The position numbers and the translations under genes are program-made. 64,000 bases of DNA from Massilia sp. Root418. GTDB taxonomy: Bacteria; Pseudomonadota; Gammaproteobacteria; Burkholderiales; Burkholderiaceae_D. Under the pieces are notes generated by a model that ran no database searches, was not told the DNA's origin, and was given only the letters and a program-made list of their open reading frames with translations. This document shows positions 45,601-54,800 of the stretch, in pieces. The stretch's first letter is position 1. Every line of letters begins with the position of its first letter. The stretch is from assembly GCF_001425265.1 (NCBI RefSeq), contig NZ_LMEC01000022.1, positions 62,001-126,000 of the forward strand, given 5' to 3'.

Positions 45601-47389
45601 CGCCGGTGTGCAGCGAGATGCCGCGCAGGCGCGCCATGTCGTCGAAACCGAGCACCGGCTGCGACACTTCCAGGCGCATCGGCGGGTTGACGTTGTTGGT
45701 GTCCAGCAGGTTCGGTTTCGGCCCGATGAAGGACACCAGCGACATCACCATGGCTTCGCGGATCGGGTCGATCGGCGGGTTGGTCACTTGGGCGAACAGC
45801 TGCTTGAAGTAGTTGTACAGCGGCTTCAGCTTGTTGGACATGACGGCCAGCGGCGAGTCGTTGCCCATGGAGCCGGTGGCTTCTTCGCCGGCGGCGGCCA
45901 TCGGCGCCATCAGGAAGCGCAGGTCTTCCTGGGTGTAGCCGAAGGCTTGCTGGCGGTCCAGCACGGACGCGACGGCTTTTTCGCCCGGCGCGGCGCTGTA
46001 CTTGATGCGGTTGTGCGCCTGCTGGCTTTCGGACAGCTTGATCTCGTTGAGCTTGATGCGCACCGCGTTGATCCAGGCCTTGTAGGGCTTGGCGTTGGCG
46101 TAGGTGTCCTTCAGCTCCTTGTCGTCGATGATGCGGCCCGCTTCCAGGTCGATCAGGAACATCTTGCCCGGCTGCAGACGCCATTTCTGGATGATCTTCG
46201 ATTCCGGAATCGGCAGCACGCCCGATTCGGAGGCCATCACCACCAGGTCGTCGTCGGTGATGATGTAGCGCGCAGGACGCAGGCCGTTCCGGTCCAGCGT
46301 GCCGCCGATGTAGCGGCCGTCGGTGAAGGCCATGGCGGCAGGGCCGTCCCATGGTTCCATCATGGCGGCGTGGTATTCGTAGAAGGCCTTGCGGTTGTCG
46401 TCCATCAGGGTGTGGTTTTCCCACGCCTCGGGGATCATCATCATCATGGCCTGCGCCAGCGGGTAGCCGGCCATCAGCAGCAGTTCCAGCGCGTTGTCGA
46501 AGCAGGCGGTGTCCGACTGGCCTTCATAGATCAGCGGGAACAGCTTTTGCAGGTCCTCGCCCAGCACGGCCGACTTCATCACGCCTTCGCGTGCGCGCAT
46601 CCAGTTGAAGTTGCCCTTCACCGTGTTGATCTCGCCGTTGTGGGCGATCAGGCGGTAAGGGTGGGCCAGCGGCCACTCGGGGAAGGTATTGGTCGAGAAA
46701 CGCTGGTGCACCAGCGCCAGCGCCGAGATGCAGCGCGGGTCTTGCAGGTCTTTATAGTAGACGCCAACCTGGTCGGCCAGCAGCAGGCCCTTGTACACCA
46801 CGGTACGGGCCGACATGGACGGCACGAAGAATTCCTTGCCGTGCAGCAGTTTCAGCGCCTGGATGGCGTGGCCGGACGATTTGCGGATCACATACAGTTT
46901 GCGCTCCAGCGCGTCGGTGACCATGATGTCCGGGCCGCGGCCGATGAAGATCTGGCGGATGATCGGTTCTTTGGCGCGCACGGTGGGCGACATCGGCATG
47001 TCGTAGTCCACCGGCACATTGCGCCAGCCCAGCACGACCTGGCCCTCGATGCGCACGGCGCGCTCGATTTCCTGTTCGCAGGCGATGCGGGACGCGTTTT
47101 CCTTCGGCAGGAACACCATGCCCACGCCGTATTCGCCTGGCGGCGGCAGTTCCACACCCTGCTTGGCCATTTCGTCGCGGTAGTACTGGTCCGGGATCTG
47201 GATCAGGATGCCGGCGCCGTCGCCCATCAGCGCGTCCGCGCCGACTGCGCCCCGGTGGTCCAGGTTCTTCAGGATCAGCAGACCCTGCTCCACGATGGAA
47301 TGGCTCTTGTTGCCCTTGATGTGGGCGACGAAACCGACGCCGCAGGCGTCATGTTCATTAGCTGGGTCGTACAAGCCTTGCGCAATCAT
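42668..47389 (-). CDS. gltB: Glutamate synthase, large (alpha) subunit
   Basis: A 1573-residue enzyme. [20 protein letters not shown]: the Cys at residue 16 becomes the N-terminal glutaminase nucleophile after propeptide removal. The FMN/synthase domain (~860-1270) has [20 protein letters not shown] and [16 protein letters not shown]; a 3Fe-4S cluster lies at [18 protein letters not shown]; the C-terminal GXGXG beta-helix has [21 protein letters not shown]. ATG at 47389 is chosen because GGAG is 6 bases upstream; a GTG at 47401 is in frame. It makes two glutamates from 2-oxoglutarate and glutamine. Confidence 0.96.
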   Translation of the reverse strand: [1573 protein letters not shown]

Positions 47390-47458
47390 GCGTTTCTCCA
47401 CTGCTGATAACTATCGAAAAGTCAGAGTAGTGCAATGCACAAAAAAACTCAACAAGAA

Positions 47459-47521
47459 TAATTAGGGTCGGAGTCGAATTAATTTTTTTCCTGTCGCTTT
47501 AAAAATTAATTAGGGACATAG
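47459..47521. repeat. Left REP-like flank of the RAYT gene
   Basis: Holds ATTAGGGTCGGAGTCGAATT and, 48 bases on, AATTAGGGACATAGTC ending against the transposase stop. The second unit matches (13 of 16) the reverse complement of GACTGCGTCCCCAATT on the right side. Confidence 0.55.
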
Positions 47522-48232
47522 TCAATCGGCGATCGCGGCAAGTGCCGGCTTCTTGAATGGACGGCCGCGCTTGGCCGGCAGCACCTGCCGTTTCACCCGG
47601 TTTTGCAGCTCGGTCTTGAAGCGTTCCGAGCCCAGCGGCCAGCCCTTGAGCACGGCCTGCTCCACGATGGCGATCTGCTCGGCCGGCAAGTCGCTGCCGG
47701 CCAGCTCCTGGTAGGCCGCTTCGCGCTGGAACGGCGTATTGCCCAGCGCCCAGTACAGCGCGTGGTCGGTGACCACCGGATCGGAGCGCAGGCCGGCGTG
47801 GTGCGCGTAGCTGGACCAGGCATACTGCGCCGGCTGGCCGGCCAGGCCGGTGCGCACCGGCAGGAACTCGATATAGCGGCTATTGCTCATCAGATATGAC
47901 TCGGCATCGATCACCGAGGTTTTGTAGCGGCCCTGCCACAAGGTGCCGGCGCGGCCGTACTTCTGGTTGAAATAGGGCACGTAGTAGCGCCCTATCCACT
48001 GCATCATCAGGCCCAGGCCCTCCTCGTCGCTGGGCGTGACGAGAAAATGCAGTTCGCCGGGCGTGAGCGCATAGGCGTGCACGGCCACTTTCCAGTTCCT
48101 GGCGGCGCTGCGCAGCCAGCCGAGGAAGGCTGTGTAGTCGTCGGCATCGTGGAAGATGCCCTGGCCGTTCAGGCCGCGCTGGACCACGTGGTGGGGCTGG
48201 AAGGGAACAATCAGGCGGGGAAGACGGGCCAT
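47522..48232 (-). CDS. REP-associated tyrosine transposase (RAYT, IS200/IS605-like Y1)
   Basis: A 236-residue Y1 transposase. Opening ARLPRLIVPFQPHHVVQRGL; the HUH-like metal motif is seen as GELHFLV (~55-61; His followed by hydrophobic residues, H-x-H being reduced), and the catalytic Tyr is likely in the helix YLMSNSRYIEFLPVRTGL (~115-130), near WQGRYKTSVID. RAYTs move or maintain short palindromic REP elements rather than themselves. The C-terminal RGRPFKKPA tail is typical of the larger RAYT form. Single copy here, lying between gltB and a chemoreceptor gene, with REP-like repeats on both sides. Confidence 0.85.
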   Translation of the reverse strand: MARLPRLIVPFQPHHVVQRGLNGQGIFHDADDYTAFLGWLRSAARNWKVAVHAYALTPGELHFLVTPSDEEGLGLMMQWIGRYYVPYFNQKYGRAGTLWQGRYKTSVIDAESYLMSNSRYIEFLPVRTGLAGQPAQYAWSSYAHHAGLRSDPVVTDHALYWALGNTPFQREAAYQELAGSDLPAEQIAIVEQAVLKGWPLGSERFKTELQNRVKRQVLPAKRGRPFKKPALAAIAD

Positions 48233-48283
48233 GGCAAGGAAGGGAAAGTGGCTGAAAGCGCCATGCTACCGTATCCAGAGCAC

Positions 48284-48344
48284 TCTGTCCCCAATTATTT
48301 CCCGCGCCCCGGAAATCGGCTCGACTGCGTCCCCAATTAAGGCA
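48284..48344. repeat. Right REP-like flank of the RAYT gene
   Basis: Contains TGTCCCCAATTATTTCCCG and, ~35 bases on, TCGACTGCGTCCCCAATTAA, inverted relative to the left flank (shared AGTCGA and GGGGAC). It runs into the last codons of the chemoreceptor gene (stop at 48337). Confidence 0.55.
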
Positions 48345-49923
48345 AGGCCGCCAGCGTCCGCTGCCGGGACGGCTGGCCCGCCAGCTGGAACACGCTCACC
48401 GCATGGGCCAGCGCCTGGCTCTGCTCCTGCAGGGCGGCGGCCGCCGCTGCCGCCTCTTCCACCAGCGCCGCATTCTGCTGGGTGACCTGGTCCATCTGGG
48501 AGATGGCGCGGTTGATCTGCTCGATGCCGCTGGTCTGCTCCACGCTGGCGGTGGTGATCTCGCCGATGATGTCGCTCACGCGGCGCACATTGACCACGAT
48601 TTCCTCCATGGTGCTGCCGGCCTGATCCACCAGCCTGGCGCCGGTGGACACTTTCTCCACCGAATCGCCGATCAGCACCTTGATCTCGCGCGCGGCCGCC
48701 GCGCTGCGCTGGGCCAGGTTGCGCACCTCACTGGCCACCACGGCGAAGCCGCGCCCCTGCTCGCCCGCGCGGGCCGCTTCCACCGCCGCGTTCAGGGCCA
48801 GGATATTGGTCTGGAAGGCAATGCCATCGATCACGCCGATGATGTCGACAATCTTGTGCGCAGAGGCATTGATCATGCCCATGGTGTCGACCACCTGGCT
48901 GACCACGGCGCCGCCGCGCTGCGCCACGTCCGACGCCGACAGCGCCAGCGTGTGGGCCTGGCGCGAATTGTCGCCGTTCTGCTTGACGGTGGCGGTCAGT
49001 TCTTCCATCGAGGAGGCGGTCTGCTGCAGCGAGCTGGCTTGCTGCTCGGTGCGCGAAGACAGGTTCAGGTTGCCGCTGGCGATTTCCCCCGAGGCGGTGG
49101 CGATGGTTTCGGTGCCGCCGCGCACCTGGCTGACGATGCGCACCAGGCTGGCGTTCATGTCCTTCAGCGCGTGCAGCAGCTGGCCCGTCTCGTCGCGGCT
49201 GTCGACCCGGATCTGGCTGCTCAAGTCCCCTGCCGCCACGGTCTGCGCCACGCGCACCGCCTGCGCCAGCGGCTGCGTGATGGAGCGCGTCAGCAGGTAG
49301 GCGAACCAGCTGCCCAGCAGCAGCACGCCGCAGGCCATGGCCAGCAGGAACTGGCGGCCGTCGCGGAACTGCTGCTGCACCTGGCCCGCCAGCACCCGGC
49401 CCACGCCGGCCTCGTGCTCGCCGATCTGCTCAACGGCGCGCTGATAGCCCGCGAATTGCGTTTCCAGCTTGCTGTCCACCATTTGCCGGGCGCCGTCGGC
49501 GTCGCCGCCCTTCTTCAGCGCGAACACCGCGTCGCGGGTGGCCGCATATTCCTTGCGCACCGCGCCCACGGCTTGCAGCAGGCGCTTTTCCTCGCTGCTG
49601 GCCAGCAGCGGTTCCAGCTGCTTCTGGATGGCGTTGACGCGCTCGCGCGTGGCAGCGGCCTTGTCTGCCTCGGCCCGCGACTCCACTTGCTCGGGATTGC
49701 GCGCGAAGGCCATCACGCGCACGCCGCTGATACTGATCAAGCCGTGCCACTCGGCGGTGAGGCGCTCCTTGAGCATGGCGCTGCCCACCATTTCCTCGCT
49801 CAGCTGCCCCACTGCCTGCAGACGCCAGACGCCGGCCGCCGCCATCATCAGCATCATCAGCATGACAACGCCAAACCCGCCGCCCAGCCGTACGCCGATA
49901 CCCAGATCTCGCAATTTCACCAT
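48337..49923 (-). CDS. Methyl-accepting chemotaxis protein
   Basis: A 528-residue chemoreceptor. Membrane helices at ~12-35 and ~188-208 enclose a ~150-residue periplasmic four-helix-bundle sensor; HAMP follows (TRSITQPLAQAVRVAQTVAAGD), then the MCP signalling domain with the hairpin tip EVRNLAQRSAAAAREIK (~375). A-Q-Q-S/E-Q-T methylation segments are visible (RTEQQASSLQQTASSMEEL). GGGAG is 7 bases before the ATG at 49923. No C-terminal CheR-binding pentapeptide. Ligand unknown. It follows the response regulator gene by 130 bp. Confidence 0.93.
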   Translation of the reverse strand: MVKLRDLGIGVRLGGGFGVVMLMMLMMAAAGVWRLQAVGQLSEEMVGSAMLKERLTAEWHGLISISGVRVMAFARNPEQVESRAEADKAAATRERVNAIQKQLEPLLASSEEKRLLQAVGAVRKEYAATRDAVFALKKGGDADGARQMVDSKLETQFAGYQRAVEQIGEHEAGVGRVLAGQVQQQFRDGRQFLLAMACGVLLLGSWFAYLLTRSITQPLAQAVRVAQTVAAGDLSSQIRVDSRDETGQLLHALKDMNASLVRIVSQVRGGTETIATASGEIASGNLNLSSRTEQQASSLQQTASSMEELTATVKQNGDNSRQAHTLALSASDVAQRGGAVVSQVVDTMGMINASAHKIVDIIGVIDGIAFQTNILALNAAVEAARAGEQGRGFAVVASEVRNLAQRSAAAAREIKVLIGDSVEKVSTGARLVDQAGSTMEEIVVNVRRVSDIIGEITTASVEQTSGIEQINRAISQMDQVTQQNAALVEEAAAAAAALQEQSQALAHAVSVFQLAGQPSRQRTLAALP

Positions 49924-50053
49924 AGCAATCTCCCGCAATGACGCGCCGCAACCGCACCTGGACCACAGGCGGCGCCTGGAAGTCCATGGTAAGTCAGACC
50001 GTATCGCTGGAAACTATTGAAATGTCACGCCGCGCGCAGCGGCGCCATCTATT

Positions 50054-50734
50054 TCAGGAGAGGTTGAAGCTGGCGGACAGGCTGTAGCCTTCGCCATAGG
50101 CGCTGCGCAGGGGCAGGTCCTCGCCCAGGCCGCTGCGCGCCTTCTTGCGCAGGCGGTACACCAGCATGTCGACGCGGCGTCCGGCGTCCGGGTCGTCGCC
50201 GCCGATGCCGGCCACGATGACCTGGCGCGGCACGGGACGGGTGTTAATTGTCAGCAGATGCAGGAAGTTGCACTCTTTTTCGGTCAGGGTGATGGCCTGG
50301 CCCGACAGTTCCAGCAGGCGGGCGCTCACTTTCAGGGTCCACTTGTTGGGCAGCGGCACCGGCTCCTGCGGGCCCACGCGGCGGTCCAGCGCCTCGATGT
50401 GGGCAGCCAGTTCCGGAAACTTGATGGGTTTGGTCAGGTAGTGGTCGGCGCCCAGGCGCAGGCCCAGGATGCGGTTGTCGAACGCCACGCGGCCGGTCAG
50501 CACCAGCAGGCCGATGTGCGGATACAGCTGGCGCATGCGCGGAATGACGTTAAAGCCATCCTCGTCGGGCAGGCCCAGGTCGAGCACCACCACGCCAACG
50601 TTGCCTTGGCTGAGGGCCGACCACATTTCGCCGGCGTTGTTGGTGATGTGGACTTCGTGTTCAAGCTCAGTCAGGAACTCTGCCATTTCCTCGGCATAGT
50701 CCAGATTGTCTTCCACGATCAGTATTTGCGTCAT
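50054..50734 (-). CDS. OmpR-type response regulator
   Basis: A 226-residue regulator: receiver domain with phospho-Asp D52 (VVVLDLGLPDEDG), acidic pocket VEDN, Lys in TKPIKF; then a winged helix (LTEKECNFLHLLTINTRP ... RRVDMLVYRLRKKA ... LRSAYGEGYSL). Likely partner of the soluble kinase 90 bp upstream. A GCAAGC-CGAA-GCTTGC hairpin (50759-50774) lies in that gap and could modulate expression. Confidence 0.92.
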   Translation of the reverse strand: MTQILIVEDNLDYAEEMAEFLTELEHEVHITNNAGEMWSALSQGNVGVVVLDLGLPDEDGFNVIPRMRQLYPHIGLLVLTGRVAFDNRILGLRLGADHYLTKPIKFPELAAHIEALDRRVGPQEPVPLPNKWTLKVSARLLELSGQAITLTEKECNFLHLLTINTRPVPRQVIVAGIGGDDPDAGRRVDMLVYRLRKKARSGLGEDLPLRSAYGEGYSLSASFNLS

Positions 50735-50824
50735 TGATGCGCCAATCTCAAATTAGTTGCAAGCCGAAGCTTGCGTGCGAGAATTATCACGGTTGCAATC
50801 GCGCGGCGCAAGGTATTTCCCGGC

Positions 50825-51877
50825 TCAGGCCGGTACAGGCAGCCAAATCCGAAATTTCTTGCCGCTTTCAGCAAAATTCTCCACCGTCAGCGTGCCGCCG
50901 TGCACTTCCACCACCGCGCGCGCCATGTACAAGCCCAGGCCGGAACCCGGGATGCCGCCGGCCGCGCGGCCGCGAAAGCCCCTGTCGAACAGCTTACCCA
51001 CTTCATCGGCAGGTATGCCAGCCCCCGGGTCCGATACCGACAACTCGATGCCGCCTTCTGTTGCTTTTTTGCCGACAAGCGTTATCTCGTCGCTATCATC
51101 TGTGTACTTAATGGCATTGTCCAGCAAAATGTCCAGGACGAGCCGCAGGCCGGCGGGATCGCAGCGCACCCACTGCGGCAGGCCCTCGGCCACCACGCGC
51201 ACGGCGGCGCGCCGCGGCCGGGCCTGCTCGGCGGCATTGTCCAGCAGCGCCAGCGGCGACACTTCGTTGGGCTGGCGCCGTCGGCCGATGCTGGCCATGC
51301 GCTCGGGCGAGAGGTATTCGTCCAGCATGGCCAGCAGGCGGTCGACCGCGTTCTGGATCTTGGTGTAGCGCTTGCGGGTGGCTTCGTCGTGGTGGGCGCC
51401 GGTCATTTCCAGGCGCTGGATGGCGCCGTCGATGGTGGACAGCGGGGTGCGGAACTCGTGCGACAGCATGGAGGCGAACTTCTTCTGCTGCCGCTCCCAC
51501 TCCTGGCGCTCGCTCACGTCGCGCACCGAGCCGGACAGCGCCACAGCGGTGCCGATCTCGTTCAGCACCAGGGTCGATTCGATTTCCACCGGGATCATGT
51601 GGCCGTCGGCATGCGGCACTTCCAGTTCGCGCCGCACCCGCAAGCGGCTGCGTTCGCCGGCCGCAAAGCGCTCCAGGCGCTGCGCCAGGCCGGCCACCAG
51701 CTGGTCGGACAGCGCCTGGGCCCGCTCCAGCGTGTAGCCGTAGCGGCGCCCTGCAGCCGGGCTCAGGTAGCGGATGCGGCCGCCGCCGCCCTCCAGCAAG
51801 TCGAGCAGGAAATGCACTTCGCTGCTGTTGTCGAGGATCTGCTTGTAGAGCGCATGGTTGAGGTCCGGGTCGTCCAT
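50825..51877 (-). CDS. Soluble PAS-domain sensor histidine kinase
   Basis: A 350-residue kinase with no membrane segment. PAS domain ~10-125 (ILDNSSEVHFLLD ... IRYLSPAAGRRYGYT ... VRDVSERQEWE); phosphoacceptor H140 in SHEFRTPLS; N box LVLDILLDNAIKYTDD; G boxes DPGAGIPADE and GSGLGLYMARAVVE. It senses a cytoplasmic cue. The ATG lies 2 bases after the stop of the SNF2 helicase gene, so the two are translated from one message. Confidence 0.92.
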   Translation of the reverse strand: MDDPDLNHALYKQILDNSSEVHFLLDLLEGGGGRIRYLSPAAGRRYGYTLERAQALSDQLVAGLAQRLERFAAGERSRLRVRRELEVPHADGHMIPVEIESTLVLNEIGTAVALSGSVRDVSERQEWERQQKKFASMLSHEFRTPLSTIDGAIQRLEMTGAHHDEATRKRYTKIQNAVDRLLAMLDEYLSPERMASIGRRRQPNEVSPLALLDNAAEQARPRRAAVRVVAEGLPQWVRCDPAGLRLVLDILLDNAIKYTDDSDEITLVGKKATEGGIELSVSDPGAGIPADEVGKLFDRGFRGRAAGGIPGSGLGLYMARAVVEVHGGTLTVENFAESGKKFRIWLPVPA

Positions 51878-51879
51878 GG

Positions 51880-54800
51880 CTAGTCCGCCAGCGGGGCAAA
51901 GATCTGCTGCAGGTCTTCCTGCGTCAGCGCCATCTTCTGCGATTCGCCCTCAGCCAGGATGGACTGCGCCAGGTCGGATTTTTTCTGCTGCAGGACCTGG
52001 ATTTTTTCCTCCAGCGTGCCCTTGGCGATCAGCTTGTAGACGAACACCGGCTTGTCCTGCCCGATGCGCCAGGCGCGGTCGGTGGCCTGGTTCTCGGCCG
52101 CCGGGTTCCACCACGGGTCGTAGTGGATGACGGTGTCGGCCGCCGTCAGGTTCAGGCCGACGCCGCCCGCTTTCAGGCTGATCAGGAAAATCGGCACCGC
52201 GCCCTGCTGGAAGGCCGCCACTTGGGCGCTGCGGTCCTTGGTTTCGCCGGTCAGCAGCGCATAGGGGATGTCGCGCAGCTCCAGCTCTTCCTCGATCAGC
52301 TCGAGCATCGAGGTGAACTGCGAAAACACCAGGATCTTGCGGTCTTCTTCCAGCAAATCCTCCACCATCTGCATCAAATCGGTCAGCTTGGCCGAGCCGG
52401 CGGTCTGCTTCTTGGACGGCAGCGACTTCACCAGGCGCGGGTCGCAGCACACCTGGCGCAGCTTGAGCAGCGCTTCCAGGATCACGATCTGGCTGCGCGC
52501 CACGCCCTTGCGGTCGATTTCCTCGCGCACTTTCTGGTCCATGGCCAGGCGCACGGTTTCGTACAGGTCGCGCTGGGCGCCGGTCAGCTCCACCTTGCGC
52601 ACCATTTCCGTCTTGGCCGGCAATTCCTTGGCCACGTTGTCCTTGGTCCGGCGCAGCAGGAAGGGCTTGATGCGGCGGTTCAGCAGGGCGCGGCGCTGCG
52701 GGTCGTCCTGGCGCTCGATCGGGTGGCGGAACTGGGCATTGAACGATTTTTCGTCGCCCAGCAGGCCCGGCAGCAGGAAGTGGAACTGCGACCACAGCTC
52801 GCCCAGGTGGTTTTCCAGCGGCGTGCCGGACAGGCACAGGCGGTGCCGGGCTTTCAGCAGGCCGGCGCTCTGGGCCGCCTTGGAGCGGGTGTTCTTGATG
52901 TAGTGCGATTCGTCCAGGATGACCATGTGGAATTCCTGCTCGCGCAGCTTTTCCTCGTCGCGCGGCAGCAGCGCGTAGGTGGTCAGCACCAGGTCGGATT
53001 CCTGGATCTGCTCGAACTGCTGCATGCGGTCCTTGCCTTGCAGCAGCAGCACGCGCAGGTCGGGCGCGAAATGCGCGGCCTCGTCCTGCCAGTTGCCCAT
53101 CAGGCTGGTCGGCGCGATCACCAGCACCGGGTGCGTGAGGCGCCCGGCTTCCTTTTCCACCAGGATGTGGGCCAGGGTCTGCACCGTCTTGCCCAGGCCC
53201 ATGTCGTCGGCCAGGATGCCGGCCAGGCCGTACTCGCGCAGGAACTGCATCCAGGCCAGGCCGTCGGCCTGGTAGTCGCGCAGGGTGGCGCGCAGGCCGG
53301 CCGGGGTGGCCACGCGCTTGACGGAGTTGAACTGGTTGAGCTTGCGGCCCATGTCGCGCAATTCCTCGCCCCCGGCCCACTCGAAATCGACGGTGCGGGC
53401 CAGCTCGTCCAGGCGGGCCGCGTCCAGCGTGGGCAGGTGCACGGCGTGCTTGATCTTGTCGTTGTAATACAGCTCGCCCAGCGTGGCCAGGATGGGCTTG
53501 ACCCGGTTCCACGGCAGCGCCACGCGGGTGCCGTCGCCCAGGGTGGCCAGCATCTGGTCTTCCTCGGCGTGCGCGGCCAGCGCTTTCGGGCTGAAGTCCA
53601 GCGGCGCGTTGCGTATCATCTGCACCAGCACCGGCAGCAGCGGGATGCGCTCGCCTTCCACCGTGATCCCCAGCTCCAGGTCGAACCAGGCGTGGCCCCC
53701 GTCGGCCTCGTCGGGCTCGACTTCGGCGTACCAGCCGTCCACGGCCGTCACGTCATAGCGGTACTTGGCGGATTTTTCCACCTGCCAGCCGTGGGCGAGC
53801 AGCTCGTCCACGCCGTCGGCGGCAAAGCGCAGCCAGTCGGCCTGGCCGGCCAGCAGCAGGCCGCCGCGCACGCTCGACAGCGGCAGCGCGCCGGGCTTGC
53901 GGAAGCCGAGCGCAGCCAGGGTGGCCAGGGCGTCCGCCTCGGCCTGCTCGTCGCGCTGTATCACTTCAGTGACCTCGCCGCGCTGGCGCACCACGCGCTG
54001 CGACGGGTCGAAGGACACGCGCTCGCCGTCGTAATCGTAGGACAGCACGGCGAAGTCGTGCCAGCGCTGGGTGCTGCCGTCGGACAGCATGGCCGCGTCC
54101 AGCACCAGGATGGGGCGCGGCTTGACGTCCTGGCGGATGCGCTGCGGCAGCGGCTGCGGCAGCGGCATCAGCTGTTGCAGGCCGTGCGCCAGCAGCAGCT
54201 GCGACACGCGCAGCTTGTCGTTGCTGGTAAGCAGCGGGGCTTGCGCCACCAGGGCCTGCAGCTCGGCCAGCGGGATCTCGGCGCCGCCCTGGTTCAGGAA
54301 CAGCTCGCCGCACGAGAGGTTGTCGATATACCACGGCGGCTCAGTGGGCAGCATGTAGTCGAGCTGGTCGGCGCCGTGGTGGCGCGCACCCTCGGGCGGC
54401 TCCACCGCCCAGCCCAGGCGCAAGCCCTTGCCTTCCTCGCGCCAAGCCAGGTTGGCCTGGCGCAGGGGGCCGAATTTCATCGGATACACCAGGCCGTTGC
54501 CCACGTCGGCCCAGGAATTGGCCCACAGCAGCTTATCCTGCTCGGCCAGCATCTTCAGCAGGGCCGCGCCGATCTTGCCGCGCGGCTCGGTGGCGGTGCC
54601 GGTCTGCGAGTTCGGGCCGCTGCGCATGGCCACAAAGAAACGGATCAAGTCTTCGTCGCCGGGCGCCAGGAAGGTGGGCGGGGCCGACAGCAGCGAAAAC
54701 ACTTCGCTCACCGGGGTGGCGGCGGCCACGTCGCCGTTGGGCCGCAGGCGCGCCTTGTACAGGCACAGCGCCACGTGGCGCCCGCCGCTGGTGGGCGCCA

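Noticed and set aside
47522..48232. Complete insertion sequence around the transposase
   Set aside because: No target duplication or paired IS200/IS605 ends with tnpB; the REP-like flanks and protein type fit a domesticated RAYT better.
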